Origin: Isotricha intestinalis
Taxonomy: Eukaryota > Ciliophora > Litostomatea > Vestibuliferida > Isotrichidae
DNA: 56,776 bases
Assembly: GCA_023807065.1 (NCBI GenBank)
Contig: JAJJLU010000394.1
Coordinates: 1-56,776 of the forward strand
Direction: 5' to 3'
Under the pieces are notes generated by a model. The model ran no database searches. It saw only the letters and a program-made list of their open reading frames with translations, and had not been told where the DNA came from. Position numbers and translations under genes: made by a program. The stretch's first letter is position 1, and each line of letters begins with the position of its first letter. Positions 39,501 to 49,047 of the stretch are shown in pieces.

Positions 39501-41846
39501 TTATTGAAGTGATATCTAAACTTTTACCAGCAAAATTATTATTTTCAAAAAAAATTACACTGTTTGATGTAGATTCTTGAACAATTAAATTTGAATCTGT
39601 TATAATGTGACATGTATTATTTAGATAGTCATTTGAATCAAAAGAAGAAAAAAAATCAACTTTAGCATAAATAGCACAATCATAATTTTCATCAAATATA
39701 ACTCCAATATTAAATGGAATTGGATATAAAAATTTAGAACTTGTTTTTAAAAAAATAACAAAATGATAATAAAAATCATTTTCTGTATTTTTTCCTAGTT
39801 TTAAGTTATAATTTTTAAAATAATTTTTCACTGTCTTTTTTAATACATTATTATGTACATCATGTAAAAAATTAGGTAAGAAAATATTAATATTTTCACC
39901 ACATATTTTTTCATGAGAATAACCAATTATATTACATAAACCTAAAGATATTTTTTCAATAACACCAAAATTATCTTTTTTACCTGAAATAATAATATAT
40001 TGAAAATCAGCTGAAGAATTAATTTTAGTTAAATCTAATACATTTCCAATATTTAATATTTCTTGATAATTTTCAATGTCAGAATTTTTTAAATAATCTA
40101 AAGCACCTTCATAATCGTTTAAAATTTCTTTTAAGTAATAACCGTATAATAAAAAAATTTTTTTATCTTTTACTCGTGATTTAACTAAATTATTAAATAT
40201 AAAATCTATTTCTTCTCTATTTTCACATATGTCAAAACCTAATTCATATAATTTATCATTTTCTTCTTTTTCATTTGTTTGTAATAAAAATTGCCAAAAA
40301 TTTATATATAAGTTACAAGCTTTTGATATTAATTTTATAAAAGTATTAATTTGAAAATAAGTTGATATGTTACTTGGATCAATTCCATTTTCAAAAATTT
40401 TATTTTCTAAATTTTTTTTTTGTCTAAAGATAAAAAATTCTTGAGAATAAGTTAAATAAATATTATCAATTTCTAATAAAGTATAAAATATCATATATGC
40501 TTTACTATATTGTCCTAAACATTTCATTAAGAAAAAAGCATTCATTATTCTTAGACAAATACTTTCTTTAAAAACTTGATTATAAGTTCTAAAAGTATTT
40601 TCAATATATTGAAAAAAAAAAAATCTTATTTCTTCAGAAGACATTCCATATAATCTTTCAACTTCATTTTTTTCAAAATTATTTTTAATATAAGTGAAAA
40701 AATAACTTAATAAATTTAAATTATTTTCTCTAATTGTTTGTTCAATAACAGCATTAATTAATAATCTAAGTTGATTAAATAATTCTAAATCAGAATGAAA
40801 ATAAATATCAGACGTCATTTTTAAAGTAGAAACTGGTAAATATTTAAAAAAAACAAAAATAAAAACAAACCCAATTAATAAAGGGTAAATCATTCCTGAG
40901 ATTTTAAAGACATCTCCAAAAAGAAGACACATTGAAATCCAACAATATATACAACATAAAAAATAATTTATTAAATCTTCTAAATCATTATTATTTTGAT
41001 ATTGATGTTCATAATATGAATAATAAAGTAATATTATTGAGGTAAAAAATAAATAATATATTAATACTTTATTATAATTGTGTTTTTCACATATTGTTTT
41101 TATTATTATTGCAAATGGTTGTATGATTATAAAAATAAGTGAAGAATTCATTATTGAATATTTTGCTATTGAAACTGATAATTTTTCATTTTTTTTAAAA
41201 GAAAAATTGAAATAAAAAACTGAAATTAAAATTAGTAAAATTGAAAATAAAATTCCACATGGTAAATATAAAAAAAAATAATATTTCGATTTGCAATGAT
41301 ATGTAGAATCTTTAAATATTATATTTAAATTACAAAATATTATATTATAGCATATACCTATATTTTTTTAAATATTTTATTTTATTTTCTTACATTGTAA
41401 AGGAAGATAACCAATTTTTGTATAAAAAAAGATAATAATTTTAATTATTTTTACTCTAAATTTATTTTTCATTATTTTTTTATTATAATAAGCAAAATAT
41501 ACTAAAACACAATATAATATAATAATCATAAATATAATAAAAAAACATAAAAAAAAAACTATAAAAAAAAGTGTTTTATTTCCATACCAACAAGGAATCA
41601 AAGAAAGCTGGTCAAGTAATTTTATTATTCCTTCACTTGCTTCACTATTACCCCAAATTGGGAAAAACTAAATAAAATTATTATAATATTTACTAAAGTT
41701 GATAAAGGAATTGAAAACAATTGAAGGAATAATGTTATAGAAAAAAAGATTGATAAGTAACTATTTGATATATCATTATTAAATATATAATAAATTATTT
41801 CATAATTTGCAAATTTAATTCTTGTCCAAACATTTCTTTTTCTCAT
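36559..41846 (-). CDS. Multi-pass Tmc-like (TmcB-type) membrane protein with PAS domain, three exons
   Basis: The ATG at 41151 is internal. Upstream, the frame stays open to 41357, is joined across a 36-nt GT-AG intron (41358-41393) to an open exon, and across a second short intron (41608-41651 or a shorter variant) to exon 1 starting ATG at 41846. The spliced protein is about 1735 aa. Exons 1-3 supply hydrophobic segments typical of TmcB-family N-termini (FFIVFFLCFFIIFMIIILY, YIGYLPLQ-like motif, LYLPCGILFSILLILISVF). A PAS-like domain lies at ~585-650 (IIISGKKDNFGVIEKIS, GYSHEKICGENINIFLP). Further transmembrane pairs occur later, with acidic Ser/Glu low complexity near 925-950. No cyclase domain follows. 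Such proteins are abundant in ciliates; a sensory membrane role is inference. Stop is TGA. Confidence 0.88.
41358..41393 (-). other. Intron of the Tmc/PAS gene (36 nt)
   Basis: On the minus strand it starts GTAAGAAAAT and ends AAATATAG. Removal joins GYLPLQ plus T to GTATATGC, giving Cys-Ile-Cys and an open frame that runs without a stop into the long downstream frame. Without splicing, a TAA follows within five codons. The exon continuity on both sides is the evidence. Confidence 0.8.
41608..41651 (-). other. Intron 1 of the Tmc/PAS gene (44 nt; alternatives 38 or 29 nt)
   Basis: The acceptor is TTGACCAG before CTTTCTTTG. Three GT donors (41651, 41645, 41636) all preserve frame. The GTAATA donor at 41651 best matches the other introns' GTAA start and yields SFSQFGLSLIPCWYG, which resembles the FFQ-x-x-P pattern at this point in related ciliate proteins. 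Confidence 0.6.
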
Positions 41847-41960
41847 TAATTGAATATTTTATTTTTAAAGTTTAAAATATTTTTAATAATTTTAATTATT
41901 ACTTTAAAAATGATTTTTTTTAAAACAAATAGTTCTCTTGAAAAATTCAGCTATTATTAA

Positions 41961-42191
41961 ATGAATTATCAAATATTATATAAAGAAATTTATTTAGATT
42001 CAAAAAAAAAATAATATGACATTTCTTTCAATTAAGTTTTGTAATTTTATATTTTAAAGAAATGGAACATTTAATAAAAAGGAAAATTCCTGAATGGAAA
42101 AATTAAAATGGTATATGAAGAATTACATATTCTATTATTGCAGAAAGATTTAAAAGATTTATTTTCTTTGAGAATTAAAATTTTTTATTAA
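41961..42191 (+). pseudogene. Possible short gene relic
   Basis: ATG at 41961 opens a 77-codon frame containing five TAA and no TAG or TGA, ending TAA at 42189. The 3' half is uninterrupted and varied in composition (KGKFLNGKIKMVYEELHIL, LLQKDLKDLFSLRIKIFY). An overlapping frame (42062-42178, starting MEHLIKRKIPEWKN) also looks protein-like. With only 77 codons in DNA this AT-rich, five TAA is close to chance expectation, so the call is weak. Confidence 0.25.
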
Positions 42192-42516
42192 TATTTTAAT
42201 ATATAATATTATGAAGTAAATACTATATAATAATTATGATAAATATTCCAAAATAAAAAAAAATATTAAATTAATTTTGATAATATTTTTCTTAAGTATT
42301 GGATACTTTTAAAAAATTTAATTTATTTATAATTTCTTTTTATAATTATTTAATTTCCTTTTTTTCACATAAAAATTTATTTTTCTTTTCTAACTTTGAT
42401 TAAACTTCAAAGAAATTAAAATTTAGGAGAGGAAATAAATAATTTTAAAAAAAATAGGAAAAATATATTATTTTTTAAAAATTATATATTATTATTTTTA
42501 TTTATAAAATATGTAT
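42192..42516. other. Intergenic A/T-rich stretch
   Basis: 325 bp of low-complexity A/T sequence downstream of the Fes1/HspBP1 gene. Nothing recognisable as gene, RNA or repeat. Confidence 0.4.
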
Positions 42517-43584
42517 TTATTTTTTTAATTCAATTCTCATTGATTCTTTTCCATTTATCATTTTACTTTCATGTTTAATATTTTCTTCAACTTTTTTTCC
42601 TTTTTCTTGAATTTCCTTTTGTCTACTTTTAACTCTAGATATAATTTTAATTAAAAATTTTTTTTCATCTGCAACTTTTTTTTCACTTAAACCTTCAGTT
42701 TTACCAATTAATTCATTTTTTTCTTTGATTTTCTTAAAAACTTCTTCTTCAACATTTTCATATAATTCAAGAACATTAACAATATTATCAAAAATAACAT
42801 GTATAATATCACATTTATCTTTACTACTAAAATCAAAATCATTTAATAATAATAAAAATTTATGATGTAAATCAATTTCTTTTATTTTCTCTAAAGCTTT
42901 CATTCTAATAACACCAGAATCTTTTTTATCTTCATGATCAATAATTTTTGTTAAATCAGCACAAATATTTAATAATCTTCTTTCATTTTTAAAATTACCT
43001 TCTTCTCTAATTAACATATTATTCAAAAAGGTAATTCCCTTTAAATCTTCTATAAAATATTTTCTAACTTCAAGTTCATCTCCATAAATCATTCCAGTCA
43101 TCATATAAATATACATTTTATTTAACTCTTTATCATCACTTTTATTTAATTCATCTAAAAATCTAAATATTCCTAAATCTTTACAAGCTTTTTGAACAAA
43201 ACCATCATTTTGAGTCATTTGAGTAATAATATTTCCAAGGGTAATTTTAACTTTTTTATGCTTGCAATCAAAGAAATAATCTATTATTTCATTTAACCGT
43301 TTTGCACGTACTATATTTCTTGAGTTTTCTAATCCATCTAAAAAATTACTTAACTCATTTAATAATTCTACTCTTTCATCTATTTCTTTTTCAGAGTCAC
43401 CTTCTCTTTTTTTACATATATCTAATATTTTCCAAATTTCTTTCATTTCATCTATACAAACACTTTCAAATGCTTTTTGAAGGAATTCCATGTCTTCTTT
43501 TGACATTGGTTTTATATCTTCTGATGGACGAGTTCCATCATTGTATTGTAAAGACCAGTTTAATAATCCTTTCCAATCTACCAT
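42517..43584 (-). CDS. Hsp70 nucleotide-exchange factor Fes1/HspBP1-like
   Basis: 355 aa. The N-terminus MVDWKGLLNWSLQYNDGT matches the start of Fes1 (LLKWSxxNxDGT), and PMSKEDMEFLQKAFESV matches the PMSEERxxWLQEAM segment of HspBP1. Armadillo-like helices cover ~60-290. The C-terminus is a basic coiled coil (~290-350) not typical of yeast Fes1. These factors bind the Hsp70 nucleotide-binding domain in the cytosol and release ADP. Length is close to HspBP1. The family match rests on both N-terminal motifs and the helical repeat. Confidence 0.85.
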   Translation of the reverse strand: MVDWKGLLNWSLQYNDGTRPSEDIKPMSKEDMEFLQKAFESVCIDEMKEIWKILDICKKREGDSEKEIDERVELLNELSNFLDGLENSRNIVRAKRLNEIIDYFFDCKHKKVKITLGNIITQMTQNDGFVQKACKDLGIFRFLDELNKSDDKELNKMYIYMMTGMIYGDELEVRKYFIEDLKGITFLNNMLIREEGNFKNERRLLNICADLTKIIDHEDKKDSGVIRMKALEKIKEIDLHHKFLLLLNDFDFSSKDKCDIIHVIFDNIVNVLELYENVEEEVFKKIKEKNELIGKTEGLSEKKVADEKKFLIKIISRVKSRQKEIQEKGKKVEENIKHESKMINGKESMRIELKK

Positions 43585-43903
43585 TTTTATATGTTTTTTT
43601 TTTTTTGGATTTTTAAATGTTTTATTTATTTTTTTACTATTTTTCTAGAAAGTTTATTTTTTTTTCTTTTAATTCTTTTTATGCAAGTTAATTTAATTAA
43701 TTATTGTTTTTTTTCAAATTAAACAATTGCCTATAATAAATTGTTAATATATGTGAAATTTTTTTATTACAAGATATATTATATTTAAATAAGGGATAAT
43801 TGATATAATTAATTGAGAAAAAATAATTGAAAGTAAAATGTAATATATAATTTTTAGAATTATATACCATATAAATTTATTATCCTTCGAATTTATTGTT
43901 TTT

Positions 43904-44330
43904 TTACAATATTTTTAAAGTTCTTATGCTTTTACCATATAATTATATTTCTTTACAATAAGGACAAGTTTATTTATTTTTTGAATATTGAAAAGAATTA
44001 TATTTATATTTACATCATAAAGATTTTTTATTCTCTAATTGATAATACTTCGGAATTTATTTCTACCATTTTCCACATTGATAACAAAAATACTATTATA
44101 TTTTATTTGTAAAGTTATAAAATCATATACATAATAATTATCATAAATATCCAACAAGGAAAAAATCTATTTCATCATTTAAATTTAATCCTTGAATAAT
44201 GTGAACTTTTTGTTTCCTTTTATTTTCAAAAAAATATTTTATCTAATTTTTATGAAAAGAATAAAATAAAATTTATTTATAATTCTATAAAAATATAAAT
44301 AATTTCTTTTCATTAAAAGAAATAAATTAA
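43904..44330 (-). pseudogene. Relic of a CW-type zinc-finger gene
   Basis: On the minus strand a single frame spans ~44240 to the TAA at 43904. It reads FFENKRKQKVHIIQGLNLND, EIDFFLVGYL, then (44066-44086) CYQCGKW followed by TAG-Lys-TAA-Ile-Pro, YYQLENKKSL, TGA-CysKYKYNSFQYSKNK, TAA and TCPYCKE. A CW domain has the pattern CxxCxKWRxxP...W.C......C. Here the Cys pair and KW are intact, while stop codons fall at the residue after KW and exactly where the second conserved Trp is expected (TGG to TGA). Stops therefore occur at sites explicable by C-to-T or G-to-A change. Further upstream (~44245-44330) more coding-like sequence abuts the next gene. Confidence 0.6.
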
Positions 44331-44344
44331 ATTTATAACCAATC

Positions 44345-46003
44345 ATGTTAACAACAATATCCCCAACATCAATAGATGAAATATCACAAATTATAGAAAG
44401 AAATTCAGCTAAAACAATTAATTTGCGTCAAGAATTAAATTCAAAATATTCTTTTGAAAATGGATTTCTTAGAATTACTAATCAATTTTTAAATGATCTT
44501 TCTTTTGATTTTAAAACAATTCTTCAAGCTTTAGATCGTTTTAAATTTTCTAATCTAAACCTTACAAATAATTTACAAGATAATTTAAATAAAAATAATG
44601 AATTAAATATGAAAATTAATAATTTAAAAAATCAAGTTTTTTCACTTGAAACAAGTCTTTTAAATGCTAATCACCAAATTCAGGATTTAACTTTATTAAA
44701 TAAAAACAATGAAAATTATATTGAAGAATTGGTAAATAAATTAAATATATCTAAAGAAAAACCTTATTGTAAACCAACTTGTTGTTTATGTGATTGTCCT
44801 TTTTGCCAAAATAATTACTCTTTTAATTCTTATAAAAATAAATATTGTCCTGTTGAAAATTCTTATGAATATGATATGAATAGTACAGGAAGAAGTACAT
44901 TAATAAATGATACAAATAAACCAAATAATAATATTAAAGTAAATTCAAACATGAATACAAATATTAATTCTGGTGTTAATTCAAATATGAATACAAATAA
45001 TAATATGAATAATTCGATTAATATTAATAATTCTATTAATAATATGAATAATATTGATAAGAATATAAATAATATGAATGATAATAAAATTAATAATAAT
45101 TATATGAATAATCCTCTTTCTGATAGTAATTATTTATCTAATAATACTATTCAAGATTCATTAAATTTTCAACCTAATTCAATTCAAATATCTCCTGTTC
45201 CTTTTTCAAGTAATATGAATTCTAATGTTATTAGTAATAATAATAGAAATAATCAAGAACCAATTCCAAATGTTAATATTCCAAATTTAATTCCTCAATA
45301 CAAGTATAATGATATTCAAATTAAAGAGCCTTTTTCAAAAAATGAAAATATTATTAATAGTAATAATTCAACACCTTTAAACAATATAATATCTTCAATT
45401 CCTTTAGATAATACTGATAAAGGAATAAATATTAATCAACAATCAAATGATTTTTTAAAGAGTAATAATATTTCAAATTTAAAAACAAAAAATGTAAAAA
45501 ATAATACATTGAATCAACAAATGATTCCTGAAAATGACAAAGAAGAAGAAGAAAAAAATTTAGAACAAATAAAAGATAAAATAAATAGAATAGAAAAATT
45601 AGTTCAAGAAGCTTTGAAAGATGAGAAAATAATAAAATATTTAAATATAAAAGTTGGAGATAATTTTATCGAGAAATTAACAAAAGGAGATGTTACAGAA
45701 GAATATTTAATTAAAATTGAAAATGCAATAGAAGATTATCATGAGGATGAAATTAGAAATAATAATGTAAGAAAAAAATATCTTATTGATAATAAATTTA
45801 TTCCTAAAAAAAAATTTAAAGACCCTAAAGAGAATGACGAATACAATAAAATGCAATTAAAAAAACAAATTGTAGATCCTAGATATCATTTTAAAGAATT
45901 TCCAAGAGGATGGAATTCTTCTAAAGAATATTTTACTAATAATAATTCTGGAGGAGGAAAAGTAGAAAAAAATAAAATTAAAGTTCCTAATTATCCTAAA
46001 TAA
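44345..46003 (+). CDS. Asn-rich protein with coiled coil and conserved C-terminus, 552 aa
   Basis: Residues ~1-60 are a structured cap and ~60-135 a coiled coil. A Cys-rich motif (KPTCCLCDCPFCQ, ~140-155) follows, possibly metal-binding. Then a long Asn/Met/Ser-rich low-complexity region (~180-390) built from AAT-type codons, and a folded C-terminal half (~395-530) with helices and the conserved-looking end VDPRYHFKEFPRGWNSSKEY. That last motif looks like a family signature, but I cannot name the family. The Asn tract is a probable prion-like or condensate-forming segment (inference). Divergent from the CW relic and convergent with the next gene, with 82 bp between stops. Confidence 0.85.
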   Translation: MLTTISPTSIDEISQIIERNSAKTINLRQELNSKYSFENGFLRITNQFLNDLSFDFKTILQALDRFKFSNLNLTNNLQDNLNKNNELNMKINNLKNQVFSLETSLLNANHQIQDLTLLNKNNENYIEELVNKLNISKEKPYCKPTCCLCDCPFCQNNYSFNSYKNKYCPVENSYEYDMNSTGRSTLINDTNKPNNNIKVNSNMNTNINSGVNSNMNTNNNMNNSININNSINNMNNIDKNINNMNDNKINNNYMNNPLSDSNYLSNNTIQDSLNFQPNSIQISPVPFSSNMNSNVISNNNRNNQEPIPNVNIPNLIPQYKYNDIQIKEPFSKNENIINSNNSTPLNNIISSIPLDNTDKGININQQSNDFLKSNNISNLKTKNVKNNTLNQQMIPENDKEEEEKNLEQIKDKINRIEKLVQEALKDEKIIKYLNIKVGDNFIEKLTKGDVTEEYLIKIENAIEDYHEDEIRNNNVRKKYLIDNKFIPKKKFKDPKENDEYNKMQLKKQIVDPRYHFKEFPRGWNSSKEYFTNNNSGGGKVEKNKIKVPNYPK

Positions 46004-46085
46004 ATAAAATTGATTGAAAAAGTTTTTAAATCATTTAATTTTTTTAAATAAATTTTTTCTTTTTAAAATTTTTTTTATAAGTGAT

Positions 46086-47576
46086 TTATTTATAATTATA
46101 TTTATATGGAAATGTTAAATCATTTTCTCTACTTAAATCTTTACTTTCATGTTCAGATTCTTTTGATAAAAAATTTTCATATGAAAAATTAAACATTACT
46201 CTTAAACTATCATCAATAGTATTTTTAATTTGTTTAATCATTTCTTCATTTTTATTTGGTGTATTGTTTTTAATTGAACCATATAAATTTTTAATTATAT
46301 TACTTTGAATAGGTTTATTACTAAAAGGTCTTTTAGAATTTAAAAAATTTTGATTTTTATTTCTATAAGATTTTATTCTTGAACTACTATTACTATTTGT
46401 TTGTGTAACAGTTTTATTTATTTTTTTTTTATTTTCATAAGTTTTAAAAAATTTAGTAATATTTATACTATTAGATAAATTATTACAATTTATTAACAGT
46501 TTTTTCTTTGGAGCAGTCATATTTCCAATTTTTGAAAATAATTTTTCATTTAATATTGATTTATTATTTTGAGTTGGTTTTAAATTAGTAATTTTTTTGT
46601 TATTATTTTTCATTATTTTATTATTTTTATCATCTTTTACTCTAGAAAGAGTAAAATTATGAAAAAACCTAGAATTATGAGAATTAATTTTACCTAAATT
46701 TTCACTTCTATTTGTATAAGTAAAATTTTTAAAGAAAGTATTACTATTATAATGAGTTGAATATTCTCTTGAAGTTGAATCATTTTTTGATTTAGATTTA
46801 CTATTTGATTGAGTTTGATTTAAATATTTTTTATTTTTTTTATTTTCATTTTTTTTAAAAGGATGTTTTATTATTGAATATAATGAATGAAGATCTCTTG
46901 TTGTTATAGGTTTTAAACTGAATTTTTTATGTTTTGCAAAAGGATTTATTATTTTCTTTTCTTGTTTTTTATTATTTTTATATTCTAAAACTGTTGTTTT
47001 ATTTGATGAAATAATATTTGAAAAATCATATGATAATTTAAGTCTTTTATCATTTATTTTTCTACTATTTTTTTTTATTTCTTTTTTATTTAATGAAGAA
47101 GAATTCTTCGAATTATTTCCAGTAAATAATATATTACTTTCTATAATATTTTTATCTATTTTTAAATGTGGATTATTATTAGATAATGAATTTAATATCA
47201 TACTTATTGAATCATTTTTATTATCTTTATTATATATTTCATCATTTTTAATTAAATTAATTATTTCTTTCTTTAAAAATATTTTAGTATTTTCATATTG
47301 AGCATTAGACATTTTTTCTTTTAAATACCCTAAAAGTTTATGAAGAATATATTCATAATTTTCAGAATTTTTATTATTTAAATAGTTATTATTTTTATTT
47401 TTTCCTTTTGATAAACCACTTCCTGTATAAACTAAATTTAATATTGGAGAGAATCCTTTTATTTTCATTGATGAATTTGTTTTTTTTTTCTTTTTAGACT
47501 CTTTTGATATATTCCTTTTAATATTATTAATATTAATTCTATATTGTATAGAATTTATTTTTTCATTTTTTTTCAT
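46086..47576 (-). CDS. Lys/Asn/Ser-rich hypothetical protein, 496 aa
   Basis: Continuous frame, strongly basic and mostly disordered. Ordered islands are ~80-130 (YILHKLLGYLKEKMSNAQYE, IFLKKEIINLIKNDE) and the C-terminus ~440-480 (IKQIKNTIDDSLRVMFNFSY). No recognisable domain, signal or membrane segment. It lies 70 bp upstream-to-downstream from the SPEF1-like gene in the same direction, so it may share its regulation. A cytoskeletal or nucleic-acid-associated role cannot be distinguished. Confidence 0.75.
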   Translation of the reverse strand: MKKNEKINSIQYRININNIKRNISKESKKKKKTNSSMKIKGFSPILNLVYTGSGLSKGKNKNNNYLNNKNSENYEYILHKLLGYLKEKMSNAQYENTKIFLKKEIINLIKNDEIYNKDNKNDSISMILNSLSNNNPHLKIDKNIIESNILFTGNNSKNSSSLNKKEIKKNSRKINDKRLKLSYDFSNIISSNKTTVLEYKNNKKQEKKIINPFAKHKKFSLKPITTRDLHSLYSIIKHPFKKNENKKNKKYLNQTQSNSKSKSKNDSTSREYSTHYNSNTFFKNFTYTNRSENLGKINSHNSRFFHNFTLSRVKDDKNNKIMKNNNKKITNLKPTQNNKSILNEKLFSKIGNMTAPKKKLLINCNNLSNSINITKFFKTYENKKKINKTVTQTNSNSSSRIKSYRNKNQNFLNSKRPFSNKPIQSNIIKNLYGSIKNNTPNKNEEMIKQIKNTIDDSLRVMFNFSYENFLSKESEHESKDLSRENDLTFPYKYNYK

Positions 47577-47646
47577 TCAACTATTATTTTAAGTATTATT
47601 TTGATTTTTAAAAATAAATATTTTAAAAAAAAATAAAAAAAATTAT

Positions 47647-48336
47647 TTAACAATCATAACCCTTTTCTCTTATTTTTTCAAGAATTTCATTAATTTGATT
47701 TTCAATTTTTTGATTATAATCTAAAGTATAATTTAATTTATTTTCTAAAATAGAAATAGTTTCATTTAATTCTTTAATAACATTATTTTTTTCATCTAAT
47801 TTTTTTTTCAAATTTCCAATAGGATCATTACTAAATTGATTTCTTTCAACTTGTTGTCTTATTACATTATTACCAAATGATTTTTCAATTACATTATGAA
47901 CTTTTTTTAATAATAATTCAATAGCATTTGGTTTACAATTTATAACATCGTTAATTTCATCATCTTTTAATCTTAAACCAATTTTTTTTAAAACTTTAGA
48001 ATTTAAAGTTTGCCAATTAATAAATTTCTTTTTTTTTGACGAACATTCTGGATAATTATGTAAATCTACTAATTTAGGTAAATATCTTTTTAACATTTCT
48101 GCTAATAATACTCCATCTGAAAAGTCTCTTGCTATGTTTTTTTTTGCTCGACTTAATTGAAATGAATCTACCCATTCATATATTTTCATTATTTCATTTG
48201 AATCATTTTCTAAATCATTGTTATTCATTGGTAAATCATTTTCTTCGTAATTTTCATTTTGATAATTTAAATTTTCGTTTTGGTAATTTAAATTTTCATT
48301 TTCGTTTTCGTTTTCATTTTCATTTTCTGGTTCCAT
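47647..48336 (-). CDS. SPEF1: SPEF1/CLAMP-type calponin-homology protein
   Basis: 229 aa. After an acidic Glu/Asn repeat (~1-30) comes a CH domain (~45-150): IYEWVDSFQLSRAKKNIARD, FSDGVLLAEMLKRYLPKLVD, YPECSSKKKKFINWQTLN, KVLKKIGLRLKDDEI. The FSDGVLxAE, LVDLHNY and NWxTLNxKV motifs are diagnostic of SPEF1. A C-terminal coiled coil (~180-225) matches the family's dimerisation segment. SPEF1 bundles and stabilises microtubules, especially the central pair of motile cilia and epithelial/cortical microtubules. Length is near the vertebrate protein. The N-terminal repeat is a local expansion of GAA-AAT. Confidence 0.93.
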   Translation of the reverse strand: MEPENENENENENENLNYQNENLNYQNENYEENDLPMNNNDLENDSNEIMKIYEWVDSFQLSRAKKNIARDFSDGVLLAEMLKRYLPKLVDLHNYPECSSKKKKFINWQTLNSKVLKKIGLRLKDDEINDVINCKPNAIELLLKKVHNVIEKSFGNNVIRQQVERNQFSNDPIGNLKKKLDEKNNVIKELNETISILENKLNYTLDYNQKIENQINEILEKIREKGYDC

Positions 48337-48515
48337 TATTTTTTTTAATATATTTTTTTTTTCATTTTTTTATATTTAAATTTAAAAATGAGTATTTGAT
48401 TGTATATTTTTGTTTTTAATTAAAATTTTTTTATTTTAATTACTTATATTTTTTTTTTAGTTATTCTTTAAAAAAACTCTTTTTCACTTTTTTTCAACTT
48501 TTTTATTTAAAGCTT

Positions 48516-48882
48516 TTATGACTGCTTCAAGATTTCAATTTGTTTATTTTCGATTAAAATGTTATTAAAGTTTTATTATTAGACTAATTACATTAAAGAT
48601 TTTTATAAAATTAATAATTAAAATAAAGTTACATACTTCTAATTAAATCATTAAAATATTAAAAACATTTTCTTTTTTACATTATTTTAATCTATTATTG
48701 AAAAATTTCTTGAATAATATTTTCTGAAAAAGTATTGTTATTTAATAATTGATTTTTTCATTTGAAATTAATTAAAATACTAATTATATATCCTAGGTAT
48801 TTATAATTCAAAAAAGAATTATCATTAAATTCTACTTATTTATTATTTTTTCTATTATTTTATTTGCATTTGAAGTATCCAT
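48516..48882 (-). pseudogene. Decayed gene relic, unrecognised
   Basis: In a 711-bp gap between divergent genes. On the minus strand an ATG at 48882 starts MDTSNANKIIEKIINK; in a shifted frame follow VEFNDNSFLNYKYLGYIIS, a TGA, then KNQLLNNNTFSENIIQEIFQ. After several stops a C-terminus-like NNILIENKQIEILKQS ends at TAA 48516. The pieces are collinear and more varied than random A/T DNA. No family is recognisable. The rest of the gap (48337-48515, 48883-49047) is A/T-rich and must hold promoters for the SPEF1-like and RING genes. Confidence 0.35.
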
Positions 48883-49047
48883 TTTTCAATTTTTTAATAT
48901 AAAATAATATAGATAATCTACAATGAAAAAATTGAATTTAAATTAAAAAAAAACAACTTATCGTTAATTTTTAGAATAACGATTTTTATTTAAATTTCAA
49001 AAATAATAATAACATTCATATATTATTTTTCAATTTTAATTTCTAAA

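Noticed and set aside
36559..41846. Membrane-bound guanylate/adenylate cyclase
   Set aside because: Some Tmc/PAS proteins carry a cyclase domain, but no cyclase motif is present before the C-terminal membrane segments.
48129..48419. His/Phe-rich plus-strand frame
   Set aside because: Antisense of the acidic repeat and CH domain of the SPEF1-like gene.
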